From Cryobacterium adonitolivorans (GTDB lineage Bacteria > Actinomycetota > Actinomycetes > Actinomycetales > Microbacteriaceae): a stretch of 64,000 nt of DNA. The stretch is taken from positions 33,806 through 97,805 of the forward strand of contig NZ_SOFL01000022.1 of assembly GCF_004402695.1 (NCBI RefSeq). Reading direction: 5' to 3'. The translations under genes and the position numbers were made by a program. Below, one piece after another: positions 41,891-48,505 of this stretch (positions within the stretch are counted from its first letter, which is position 1; the number at the start of each line of letters is the position of its first letter). The notes under the pieces are model-generated. The model was not told the origin of the DNA. It saw nothing but the letters and a program-made list of their open reading frames with translations, and made no database searches.

Positions 41891-41919
41891 CCTGATCGGG
41901 TGCTGACCTGCTCGGGTGC
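41888..41919 (+). repeat. 16-bp tandem repeat beginning at a stop codon
   Basis: Units TGACCTGATCGGGTGC (41888-41903) and TGACCTGCTCGGGTGC (41904-41919), followed by a partial third beginning TGACCTGC at 41920. Each starts with TGA; the first TGA is the PrsW stop codon. Confidence 0.88.
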
Positions 41920-41938
41920 TGACCTGCCCTGGCAAAGA

Positions 41939-41994
41939 AAACTCGCCGCCCGGTGGTGTGGCACTGCCGACAACTCTCCCGGTGCGGCGAGTTT
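41939..41994. terminator. Hairpin downstream of the PrsW gene
   Basis: An 11-bp perfect stem (AAACTCGCCGC at 41939-41949, GCGGCGAGTTT at 41984-41994) with a 34-base loop, followed by CTATG. It lies between two genes on the same strand, so it probably separates PrsW and FKBP transcripts. Confidence 0.6.
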
Positions 41995-42085
41995 CTATGC
42001 AATAAGAGTGCACCTGGCTGCGACGTTCGCGCAAGGGGGAATTTTCGGGCGTGCGTCGGGACCCGGAATCCGATTGGATGGTCTT

Positions 42086-42457
42086 ATGACTGATTTGAAC
42101 TCCAAGCCCGAACTCGACTTCCCGGAGGGCCCCGCGCCCGAACAGCTCGACATCGTCGACATCGTGGTAGGTGACGGGGCCGAGGCCACCGCCGGCGCCA
42201 CCGTCGACGTGCACTACCTCGGTGTCGAATACGACACCGGCGACGAATTCGACTCGTCCTGGAACCGTGGCCAGTCGATCAACTTCCCGCTGGGCTCCCT
42301 CATCGCCGGCTGGCAGCAGGGCATCCCCGGCATGAAGGTGGGCGGGCGACGCAAGCTCACCGTGCCGCCGCACCTGGCCTACGGCCCGGCCGGATCCGGT
42401 CACCGGCTGTCCGGCAAGACCCTGATCTTCGTGATCGATCTGAACGGCGTCAGCTAA
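42086..42457 (+). CDS. FKBP-type peptidyl-prolyl cis-trans isomerase
   Basis: 123 residues, a single FKBP domain with VDVHYLGVEYDTGDEFDSSW, the FPLGSLIAGWQQGIPGMKVG active-site stretch, LTVPPHLAYGPAG and LIFVIDLNGVS. It catalyses proline isomerisation during protein folding. No signal peptide or lipobox is present, so the form is cytoplasmic. The hexamer TTGGAT ends six bases before ATG 42086, similar in position to the leaderless promoters though it lacks the second-position A. Its 3' end overlaps the convergent DUF167 gene by eight bases. Confidence 0.95.
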   Translation: MTDLNSKPELDFPEGPAPEQLDIVDIVVGDGAEATAGATVDVHYLGVEYDTGDEFDSSWNRGQSINFPLGSLIAGWQQGIPGMKVGGRRKLTVPPHLAYGPAGSGHRLSGKTLIFVIDLNGVS

Positions 42458-42701
42458 CTCGTTCGATCCGCACCTGCTTGATTCGTGAGTGGTGGCCCCG
42501 GAGAATGCTCACGGCGCTCCGGGGCACCCCGAAATGTGTGGCCAGCAGGCGCACCAGGGCGTCGTTGGCGGAGCCCTCCACGGCTCTCTGCTGCAGGAAG
42601 ACCGTGAACGCGCCGGTCGTCGTCGGGTCGGCCTCGACGAGTGGGCCCTTCCGGCTGCCCGGCTTCACATGAACCTGCACCATCTGCGTCGATGCGGTCA
42701 T
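42450..42701 (-). CDS. DUF167 (YggU-like) family protein
   Basis: 83 residues with the DUF167 pattern: VQVHVKPGSRKGPLVE, FTVFLQQRAVEGSANDALVRLL and SILRGHHSRIKQVRI. The fold is a small alpha/beta domain found across bacteria and eukaryotes; function is unknown. It converges with the FKBP gene, sharing eight bases at the stops. Confidence 0.92.
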   Translation of the reverse strand: MTASTQMVQVHVKPGSRKGPLVEADPTTTGAFTVFLQQRAVEGSANDALVRLLATHFGVPRSAVSILRGHHSRIKQVRIERVS

Positions 42702-42788
42702 GACCTGCCATTCTTCTATGCCTGATGGGCCGGTGTGAGTGCCAAAATGGGCCTCGCGTTCAACGGTACCGCGCGCCGATAATGGGAC

Positions 42789-43229
42789 ATGATCTCAATC
42801 GACTGTGCTCGCGCCCTGCAGCAGGCCGGATTGGCCTGGCATCCGGCATCCGGTGACTCGTTCCGCATCGAACGACCAGGCTTCGACGCCGAGGTCTTCA
42901 CGGTCAGTGAGATGACCATCGAGGCGCATGAGTTCGACACCGGCACCATCCTCGGTTTCAACGGAACGACGGAGTGGGCCCTTGATTCGCTCGCGCTCGA
43001 AGACGCCCTGTGGCTGCCGCGGGAAGACCAGATGCGCGGGCTCCTGCGCGGCACATTTCGCGCCCTGTACAGGCTCGGCGACGACCGATACCGGGTGAGC
43101 GTGCACGTGCGTGGCGTCGACGAGGTGTTCGAGGCGGCTACCGTGGCGGATGCCTACGGCCTTGCGGTGCTGATGCTCATCGGGCTCTCCGGCGAGGGCC
43201 GGGTCGCTCCGGCAGTGGCCAGCGACTAG
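42789..43229 (+). CDS. Small acidic protein of unknown function
   Basis: 146 residues, no membrane segment. Features seen: a Phe/Asp-rich start (HPASGDSFRIERPGFDAEVF), LEDALWLPREDQMRGLLRG, LGDDRYRVSVHVRGVDEVFE and an Ala/Leu-rich C-terminal helix. Similar actinobacterial proteins are sometimes labelled 'pilus assembly protein CpaE', which I regard as unreliable because no ATPase motif is present. GATAAT lies five bases before the ATG and may be its -10 element. Confidence 0.7.
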   Translation: MISIDCARALQQAGLAWHPASGDSFRIERPGFDAEVFTVSEMTIEAHEFDTGTILGFNGTTEWALDSLALEDALWLPREDQMRGLLRGTFRALYRLGDDRYRVSVHVRGVDEVFEAATVADAYGLAVLMLIGLSGEGRVAPAVASD

Positions 43230-43258
43230 CTCAGCCGCTCCGGCTGATTCCGCTCCGG

Positions 43259-43684
43259 CTAATACCGTTCCGGTTCCGGTTCCAGGGCGAACCGTCGCCC
43301 GCTCAGCTCGGTGGGAGAGATCTCCACCCAGATGTACTTGAGCGTGGGAACGAGCGGTCGAAGCGGAAGCGCGTTGGCGGCTTCGATCTCGGCCTGGGTA
43401 TCGAGAACCCGGGCGATGCCCTTCACTACGACGCTCCAGGCGTCGCCGCGCCCGATGGCGTCGGTCTCCAGTGCCACCTTGTTGTTGACCGTGAGGGCGA
43501 GAAGCTTGGTTCCCTCGGCGGTGCGAAACAGGAGGCGCTTGTCGGCCGCGACGAAGTTGAGCGGAAAGATCTCGATGTCGTCCGCGACGGCTGCGGCGAG
43601 ACGGCCGAAGCTTGAGGACAGCAGCAACTCCCAGCACTCGTCCTCGCTGAGAAAGCGAACGGGATCAAGGTCGTTGTTGTCCAT
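43259..43684 (-). CDS. Pyridoxamine 5'-phosphate oxidase-like flavin-binding protein
   Basis: 141 residues with the split-barrel PNPOx fold: ECWELLLSSSFGRLAAAV, IEIFPLNFVAADKRLLFRT, KVALETDAIGRGDAWSVVVKG and a final beta-strand ISPTELSGRRFALE. Actinobacterial members bind FMN, F420 or heme, and many reduce or sequester small molecules; the cofactor cannot be told here. The 3' end contains one unit of a 15-bp repeat (43235-43264) that straddles its stop codon and the adjacent intergenic space. Confidence 0.86.
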   Translation of the reverse strand: MDNNDLDPVRFLSEDECWELLLSSSFGRLAAAVADDIEIFPLNFVAADKRLLFRTAEGTKLLALTVNNKVALETDAIGRGDAWSVVVKGIARVLDTQAEIEAANALPLRPLVPTLKYIWVEISPTELSGRRFALEPEPERY

Positions 43685-43748
43685 ACCTCATCGTCCCACT
43701 TTGCAGTCCACTCGGCGAGCACGCCCGAGTGGACCGCGGCGTGTTGCC

Positions 43749-44831
43749 CTACAGCCGGGGTCCGGAGGCCAGTTCGGACGAGTCGGAGGTGGCCTGAACC
43801 TGGGCGGTGCGGCGACGCACCAGCATCACGGTGAGGAGGATTCCACCCATCAGCAGCGCACCGGCGGCGACCAGGAACACCGGCAGTGCTTCCGTGCCGG
43901 TCTCGGCCAGTTCGGTGGCATAGCCGGCGCCCCTGCCGCCACCGCCACTGGCGATGGGGATCAACGGGTTCGCTGCGGTAGCCGACCGGTTGGGCACGGC
44001 TGATGCGGTCGTCGGCGTGTCGGTGGAGACGGGGGGCTGTGTCGGGGTGGGAACGACGGTTCCCGCCGGCAGGATTCGGTGCGTGATCGAGGCGGTGCAC
44101 GTGAGCGTGGAGCCGCCGCCGTTCACGGAATCGTTGCACTGACGGATGGTCACGGGCAGCGCCGCGCTGACCGTGGAAGGATCGACGGTGCAGGTGACGC
44201 GGAAGGCGGCCCCGCCGCCGTTGGCGGAGGCATTGCACTGCGTGATGGTGGCAGAGGTCGTCGCGGACACCGGACTGCAGTTCAGCCGGGGTTCAGGTCC
44301 TTCCGCACCCGAGCCGTTGCACTGGTCTACGGTCGCGGGGGAGGTGGTGGCATCTCCGATGATGTTGTTCACCACGGTCACGTTGCAGGTGGCGATCGAC
44401 CCGCCGCCGTTGGCGGAGGTGTTGCACTGGTCGACGACGGTGGTGGCCGTGGGGAAGCTCACTGGTATGTCCGTGCAGAGCAGTTCGCCGACCGCGCCCT
44501 CACAGGTTCGCACGGTGATATCCGAGCGCGACAGCCCGGTGTCGAGGTCGAGGTAGTTCGTGATGGTCACGTCGCAGGCAATTTCGTTGCCGCCGCCGTT
44601 CTGGATGTAGTTGCATTGGTTGACCGTGCCCGGCACCGGAGCTGCCGATGCGGGTGCCTGCGCGGTGCCGAGGATTGCGGCTGCGGCAACGACCAGGCCG
44701 AACGTGACGGCGAGGCCCCGACGCAGGACGGCGCCGGCCCGTCCGATGTCCGGCCGGGCGGCCCGGGACGGGAAATCGGCGGTGCCGCCGACGCCAGGAA
44801 CTGATGAATCGAACGAATATGCCGTAGCCAT
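43749..44831 (-). CDS. Secreted Cys-repeat surface protein with LAETG sorting signal
   Basis: 360 residues from the ATG at 44831 (GGGGG upstream). A signal peptide with a long n-region (hydrophobic core LAVTFGLVVAAAAILGTA, probable cleavage after ASAA) leads to five repeats. Each opens with QCN, usually holds NGGG and closes with a second Cys about 12-16 residues later (QCNYIQNGGG...C, QCNTSANGGG...C, QCNGSGAEG...C, QCNASANGGG...C, QCNDSVNGGG...C). A Pro/Thr-rich stalk, LAETG, a hydrophobic helix and an RRR-containing tail follow. LAxTG is the form used by class E sortases of high-G+C actinobacteria. Function unknown; each repeat may form one disulfide. Confidence 0.85.
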   Translation of the reverse strand: MATAYSFDSSVPGVGGTADFPSRAARPDIGRAGAVLRRGLAVTFGLVVAAAAILGTAQAPASAAPVPGTVNQCNYIQNGGGNEIACDVTITNYLDLDTGLSRSDITVRTCEGAVGELLCTDIPVSFPTATTVVDQCNTSANGGGSIATCNVTVVNNIIGDATTSPATVDQCNGSGAEGPEPRLNCSPVSATTSATITQCNASANGGGAAFRVTCTVDPSTVSAALPVTIRQCNDSVNGGGSTLTCTASITHRILPAGTVVPTPTQPPVSTDTPTTASAVPNRSATAANPLIPIASGGGGRGAGYATELAETGTEALPVFLVAAGALLMGGILLTVMLVRRRTAQVQATSDSSELASGPRL

Positions 44832-44940
44832 GATGGACCCCCTAGATGGGGCCACGTGACCCCACTTTGAGTCACGTTATCAGTATCGCTGAGCGACCGT
44901 TATCACAGGGTTCCAACGGCGCGATTCGAATGGTCCAGGG

Positions 44941-45207
44941 TCAGCGCTCGCTCGCCGCGCGGACCCTGTCGATCAGGTCTTTCCAGGCGCCGTGCACCTG
45001 CGGTTCGGCGAGCACCACTTCGTGCGGTGCGCACCGGATGCGGTACACGTAGCGGTCCGGCATCGGTGCGATGTCTTCGGCCTCGTCCCAGGGCAGTTCC
45101 TCGAGGAGGCGCATCCACGACGCGGCATCCGGTTGCTCGTCGACCTGCACGTCCCAGGTGACCCGGAGCCCAGCGATGCCTCCGCTGCGTGAGACGACGA
45201 CCTTCAT
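44941..45207 (-). CDS. Emfourin-like M4 protease inhibitor
   Basis: 88 residues (MKVVVSRSGGIAGLRVTWDV ... ELPWDEAEDIAPMPDRYVYR ... RVRAASER). Length, the initial KVxxxRSGGxAGxR pattern, and position directly downstream of an M4 protease gene match emfourin, the protealysin inhibitor described in Serratia. It probably blocks the neighbouring protease inside the cell by occupying its active site. TACCAT ends six bases before the ATG on the minus strand, giving the inhibitor its own predicted leaderless promoter in addition to readthrough. Confidence 0.82.
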   Translation of the reverse strand: MKVVVSRSGGIAGLRVTWDVQVDEQPDAASWMRLLEELPWDEAEDIAPMPDRYVYRIRCAPHEVVLAEPQVHGAWKDLIDRVRAASER

Positions 45208-45213
45208 GGCCCC

Positions 45214-45219
45214 ATGGTA
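45214..45219 (-). promoter_or_regulatory. -10 hexamer TACCAT (minus strand) of the inhibitor gene
   Basis: TACCAT on the minus strand ends six bases before the inhibitor ATG at 45207, inside the 91-base gap after the protease stop codon. Confidence 0.55.
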
Positions 45220-45298
45220 CGTCCGGCCGGGTAACGATCGGGGATGTTGGCATGATCGGAGGTAGCTTGCCAGTGAACACCGAACGGTCACCGCCCCG

Positions 45299-46468
45299 TC
45301 AGGAGGCCGCGAGCAGCGGATCGAACGCCAGGCCCACTCCGTCCCACCCCGCGAGAACCGCGTCGTGCTCGGCGGAGCCCACTCCGTAGCGGGTGGTCGC
45401 GGCCGTGGCGGTCGCCGCGGCGAAAGCCGCGAAGTCGGCGTTCGCGGTGAGGTTGGGCCCGGTGAGCGTGTCGTACCAAATCTGCCCCGGCGCCTCCCAC
45501 GCGTTGCCGCCGAGTGCCTCGGCGACCAGGTAGAAAGCCCGATTCGGGATGCCCGAATTGAGGTGCACTCCGCCGTAGTCGTCCTCGGTTTCGATGTAGC
45601 CGTCCATCGATGCCGGCTGCGGATCGGCGCCGAGTACATCGTCGTCGTAGGCGGTGCCCGGAGCTTTCATCGACCGCAACGCCTGGCCCTGCACCTGGTC
45701 GGTGAAGAGCCCGGCGCCGATCAACCAGCTCGCAGACTGGGTGTCCTGGCCGGCGGCGTACTGCTCGACGAGGGCGCCGAACACATCCGAAACCGATTCG
45801 TTGAGCGCCCCGGACTGGCCCTGGTAGGCGAGGTTTGCGCTGTACTGGGTGACACCGTGGGTGAGCTCGTGCGCGATCACGCTCAACGAGATCGTGAACC
45901 TGTTGAAGACCTCGCCGTCGCCGTCACCGAACACCATGCGCTCGCCGTCCCAGAAGGCGTTGTCGTAGTTCCGCCCGTAGTGCACCGTGGCGTCCAGCGG
46001 CAGGCCGCGGCCGTCGATGGAGTCGCGCTGGTAGCGGCTCCAGAACAGGCCATGGGTGTCGCCGAGCCCGGTGTAGGCCTCGTTGACCGCCTCGTCGGCG
46101 ACCGGGGGATGGCCTTCGGTGCGCACGGTGCGGCCGGGCAGCCGCTGCAGCTGACCGGCGTCGCTGATGGTGCGGGCGGTGATGCCGGGCACGGCCTGCA
46201 CGGGCAGCGTGGGCAGGGCGCTGGTGCGGCGCTCAAAACGCAGGCTGCGGATGGGGTCGTCGACGCGCAAGGATCGCCTGGCGGCCTCGGCCGCCGCCTC
46301 GAAGCGCGGGTCATCGACCGCGGCCAGGTGCTCGAGGAGGTAGGGCGGTACGACGCTGCAACGAAAGGGCTGGGTGAATTGGCCACGGCCGTGCGGATGG
46401 CCGTGCGGATGGCTGTGCGGAAGCACGGGGAACGGGACGGGGCTCTGAGTCTGGTCTGTTCCTGTCAT
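45299..46468 (-). CDS. M4-family (protealysin-like) metalloprotease
   Basis: 389 residues. Zinc site HELTH (His200, Glu201, His204) with third ligand Glu224 in NESVSD; catalytic His302 in GGVHLNSGIPN. A short propeptide contains SVVPPYLLEHLA, the counterpart of the PPxxLE motif in protealysin precursors, instead of the long thermolysin prodomain, and no signal peptide is visible. A His/Pro/Gly-rich stretch (HSHPHGHPHGRG) precedes it and may bind metal. Protealysin-like enzymes act on intracellular or host proteins, and an inhibitor gene lies downstream. An SDR gene lies upstream on the same strand. Confidence 0.94.
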   Translation of the reverse strand: MTGTDQTQSPVPFPVLPHSHPHGHPHGRGQFTQPFRCSVVPPYLLEHLAAVDDPRFEAAAEAARRSLRVDDPIRSLRFERRTSALPTLPVQAVPGITARTISDAGQLQRLPGRTVRTEGHPPVADEAVNEAYTGLGDTHGLFWSRYQRDSIDGRGLPLDATVHYGRNYDNAFWDGERMVFGDGDGEVFNRFTISLSVIAHELTHGVTQYSANLAYQGQSGALNESVSDVFGALVEQYAAGQDTQSASWLIGAGLFTDQVQGQALRSMKAPGTAYDDDVLGADPQPASMDGYIETEDDYGGVHLNSGIPNRAFYLVAEALGGNAWEAPGQIWYDTLTGPNLTANADFAAFAAATATAATTRYGVGSAEHDAVLAGWDGVGLAFDPLLAAS

Positions 46469-46553
46469 GCGGAGAGTCTGCCAGCACCGTCCGACATCCG
46501 CACCCCTCTCCTGCCGACGACTAACGTGCCAGTACCAGTGGTTCGGCGAGTCG

Positions 46554-47315
46554 TCACATCGCCGACCAGCCGCCGTCCGACGCCAGGACGATGCCGGTCA
46601 CGTTGGCCGAGTCAGCGCTGGCGAGCCAGGTGATGGCAGCGGCGAGCTGCTCCGAGGTGGCCACCGGCGGCAACACATGCTGGAACACCGGGCCGAGCAC
46701 CGACCCGGCCAGGGGAGAGAGCATCGGGGCCTCGATGTTGGTCTGCACCCCGCCGGGCGCGACAGCGTTGCACCGGATGCGCTGGGCCGAGTACATGACG
46801 GAGGTGTTGCGCGTCAAACCGATCACGGCGTGCTTGGACGCCGTGTACGCGACCCCGGCCGCGCCGCCGCGCAGGCCCGCCTCCGACGTGACGTTGACGA
46901 TCGCCCCGCCGCCGCCGGCCACCATGACCGGCAGGGCGCCGCGGATGAGGCGCATCATGCCCGTGACGTTGATGCCGAAGACGCGCTCCCAGGTGGCGTC
47001 GTCGACCTCGGCGATCGGCAGGAAGCCGTCCATGATGCCCGCGACGTTGGCGAGAACGTCGATGCGGCCGTTCGCCGCTGCGACCAGCCTGGTGGTGGTG
47101 TCCTCGTGGCTGATGTCGCCGTCGACGGTGACGATGTCAAGGTCGCTGAACTGGTCGAGGAGCTCCTGCAGGCGGGCGGGAACCACGTCGCCGGCGATTA
47201 CCTTGGCGCCCTCCTGGGCGAGTCGCACGGCCGTCGCCTTCCCGATCCCGGAGCCGGCTCCGGTGACGATGGCGGTCTGGCCGGCGAACCGGCCCGGGGT
47301 CACGGCAGTGTCCAT
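46554..47315 (-). CDS. SDR-family oxidoreductase
   Basis: 253 residues of the classical short-chain dehydrogenase type: AIVTGAGSGIGKATAVRLA (TGxxxGxG cofactor site), DVLANVAGIMDG, the serine in VNVTSEAGLRGG, catalytic VAYTASKHAVIGL (YxxxK) and AVAPGGVQTNIEAP. Asp following the second strand region suggests NAD rather than NADP but this is not decisive. ATG at 47315 has GAAGGAG upstream. The substrate is unknown. It lies 85 bases upstream of the M4 protease on the same strand. Confidence 0.92.
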   Translation of the reverse strand: MDTAVTPGRFAGQTAIVTGAGSGIGKATAVRLAQEGAKVIAGDVVPARLQELLDQFSDLDIVTVDGDISHEDTTTRLVAAANGRIDVLANVAGIMDGFLPIAEVDDATWERVFGINVTGMMRLIRGALPVMVAGGGGAIVNVTSEAGLRGGAAGVAYTASKHAVIGLTRNTSVMYSAQRIRCNAVAPGGVQTNIEAPMLSPLAGSVLGPVFQHVLPPVATSEQLAAAITWLASADSANVTGIVLASDGGWSAM

Positions 47316-47445
47316 CGGAGTGCTCCTTCGCAGATTTCCTCGGGTGCGGCGCGGCGCCGCCGCACCAGTCATAGCACCGTCTGGCCGCCCCGGCGCGGGA
47401 GAGGCGGATGCGGGCTCCTGCCGGTGCGGCGCCCAGCCGGTTTTG

Positions 47446-47451
47446 TAGACT
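47446..47451 (+). promoter_or_regulatory. -10 hexamer TAGACT, predicted leaderless start
   Basis: TAGACT ends six bases before ATG 47458, which diverges from the SDR gene. Confidence 0.55.
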
Positions 47452-47457
47452 GCGGGT

Positions 47458-48336
47458 ATGCGCCATGGAATCGTCATCCTGCCCCAGTTCGAGTGGCCCC
47501 AGGCCCGCCGGAAATGGCAGGCTGCCGAGCAATACGGCTTCGATCACGCCTGGACCTACGACCACCTGTCCTGGCGCAGCCTCGCCGATCAGCCGTGGCA
47601 GGCCACCATCCCCACGTTGGCGGCAGCCGCGGCGGTCACCGACCGAATCCGGATGGGCACCTTCGTCGCCTCACCGAATTTTCGGCATCCGGTGCCGTTC
47701 GCCAAGGAGATCGCCACCGTCGACGACATCTCCGGTGGGCGGATGCTGCTCGGTGTGGGATCGGGCGGAACGGGTTTTGACGCATTCGTGCTCGGGCAAC
47801 CGGCCTACACGCCAAGGCAGCGGCACGAGAGGTTCGCCGAATTCGTCACCGACCTCGACCTGCTGCTGCGTCATGAGCAGCCCGGAGCCGGTGGCTTCAG
47901 CTTCTCCGGAGACTGGTTCTCCGCGGTGGACGCCCGCATGGTGGGCCGGCCGGCCCAGCACCCCCGGGTTCCGTTCGTGATCGCGGCCAACGGCCCGAAG
48001 GGCCTCAAGCTCGTGGCCGAGCACGCGGCGGGCTGGGTGACCACGGGCGCCGACGGCGCCGTGGGGGAGGAATGGTGGAGCGCGGTGACGACCCTGGTGC
48101 GCCGGCTGGAAGACACCCTCTCCGCGGCAGGTAGGGAGCCGGGCACGCTTGACCGTTACCTCTCGCTGGACAGCGGCGGGGCGTACTCGCTGCAGAGTGT
48201 CGGCGCCTTCGATGACGCCGTCGGCCGTGCCGCCGAGCTCGGCTTCACCGATGTGATCAGCCACTGGCCCCGCCCCGATGGCATCTATGCCGGTTCGGAG
48301 TCGGTCCTCGACGAGGTCGCCGCCCGCTTGGCCTGA
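47458..48336 (+). CDS. LLM-class (luciferase-like) flavin/F420-dependent oxidoreductase
   Basis: 292 residues with the luciferase-like TIM-barrel order: GIVILPQFEWPQARRKWQ, WTYDHLSWRSL, RMGTFVASPNFRHPVPFAKE, ISGGRMLLGVGSGGTGFD and FVIAANGPKGLKLVAEHAAG. In actinobacteria most such proteins use coenzyme F420; FMN is the alternative. The single leaderless-type gene gives no pathway context. It converges with hemD across a duplicated 64-bp element. Confidence 0.88.
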   Translation: MRHGIVILPQFEWPQARRKWQAAEQYGFDHAWTYDHLSWRSLADQPWQATIPTLAAAAAVTDRIRMGTFVASPNFRHPVPFAKEIATVDDISGGRMLLGVGSGGTGFDAFVLGQPAYTPRQRHERFAEFVTDLDLLLRHEQPGAGGFSFSGDWFSAVDARMVGRPAQHPRVPFVIAANGPKGLKLVAEHAAGWVTTGADGAVGEEWWSAVTTLVRRLEDTLSAAGREPGTLDRYLSLDSGGAYSLQSVGAFDDAVGRAAELGFTDVISHWPRPDGIYAGSESVLDEVAARLA

Positions 48337-48358
48337 CCGCAGGGTGGGTCAGGAGGAC

Positions 48359-48495
48359 GCGAGCGGTCAGTTGGGGCCCGTCGCGGGCACCGGGACCGGC
48401 CGTAACTGTCGTCTCATCGGGTCGAGAGCTCGCGAGTGGTCAGTTGGGGCCAGTCGCCGGGCGCCGGGACCGGCCGTAACTGTCGTCTCGTCGGG
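48359..48495. repeat. Two direct copies of a ~64-bp element
   Basis: Copy 1 at 48359-48421 and copy 2 at 48432-48495 share most bases, with a few substitutions and one indel. Each contains partly complementary arms (AGTTGGGGCC and GGCCGTAACT), so each could fold as a hairpin. They fill the gap between the convergent LLM and hemD genes and probably serve as terminators; they may belong to a dispersed family. Confidence 0.85.
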
Positions 48496-48505
48496 CGTTA
48501 CCGGG

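Noticed and set aside
42789..43229. CpaE pilus-assembly ATPase
   Set aside because: The 146-residue product lacks Walker motifs and any similarity I can see to CpaE; kept as unknown.
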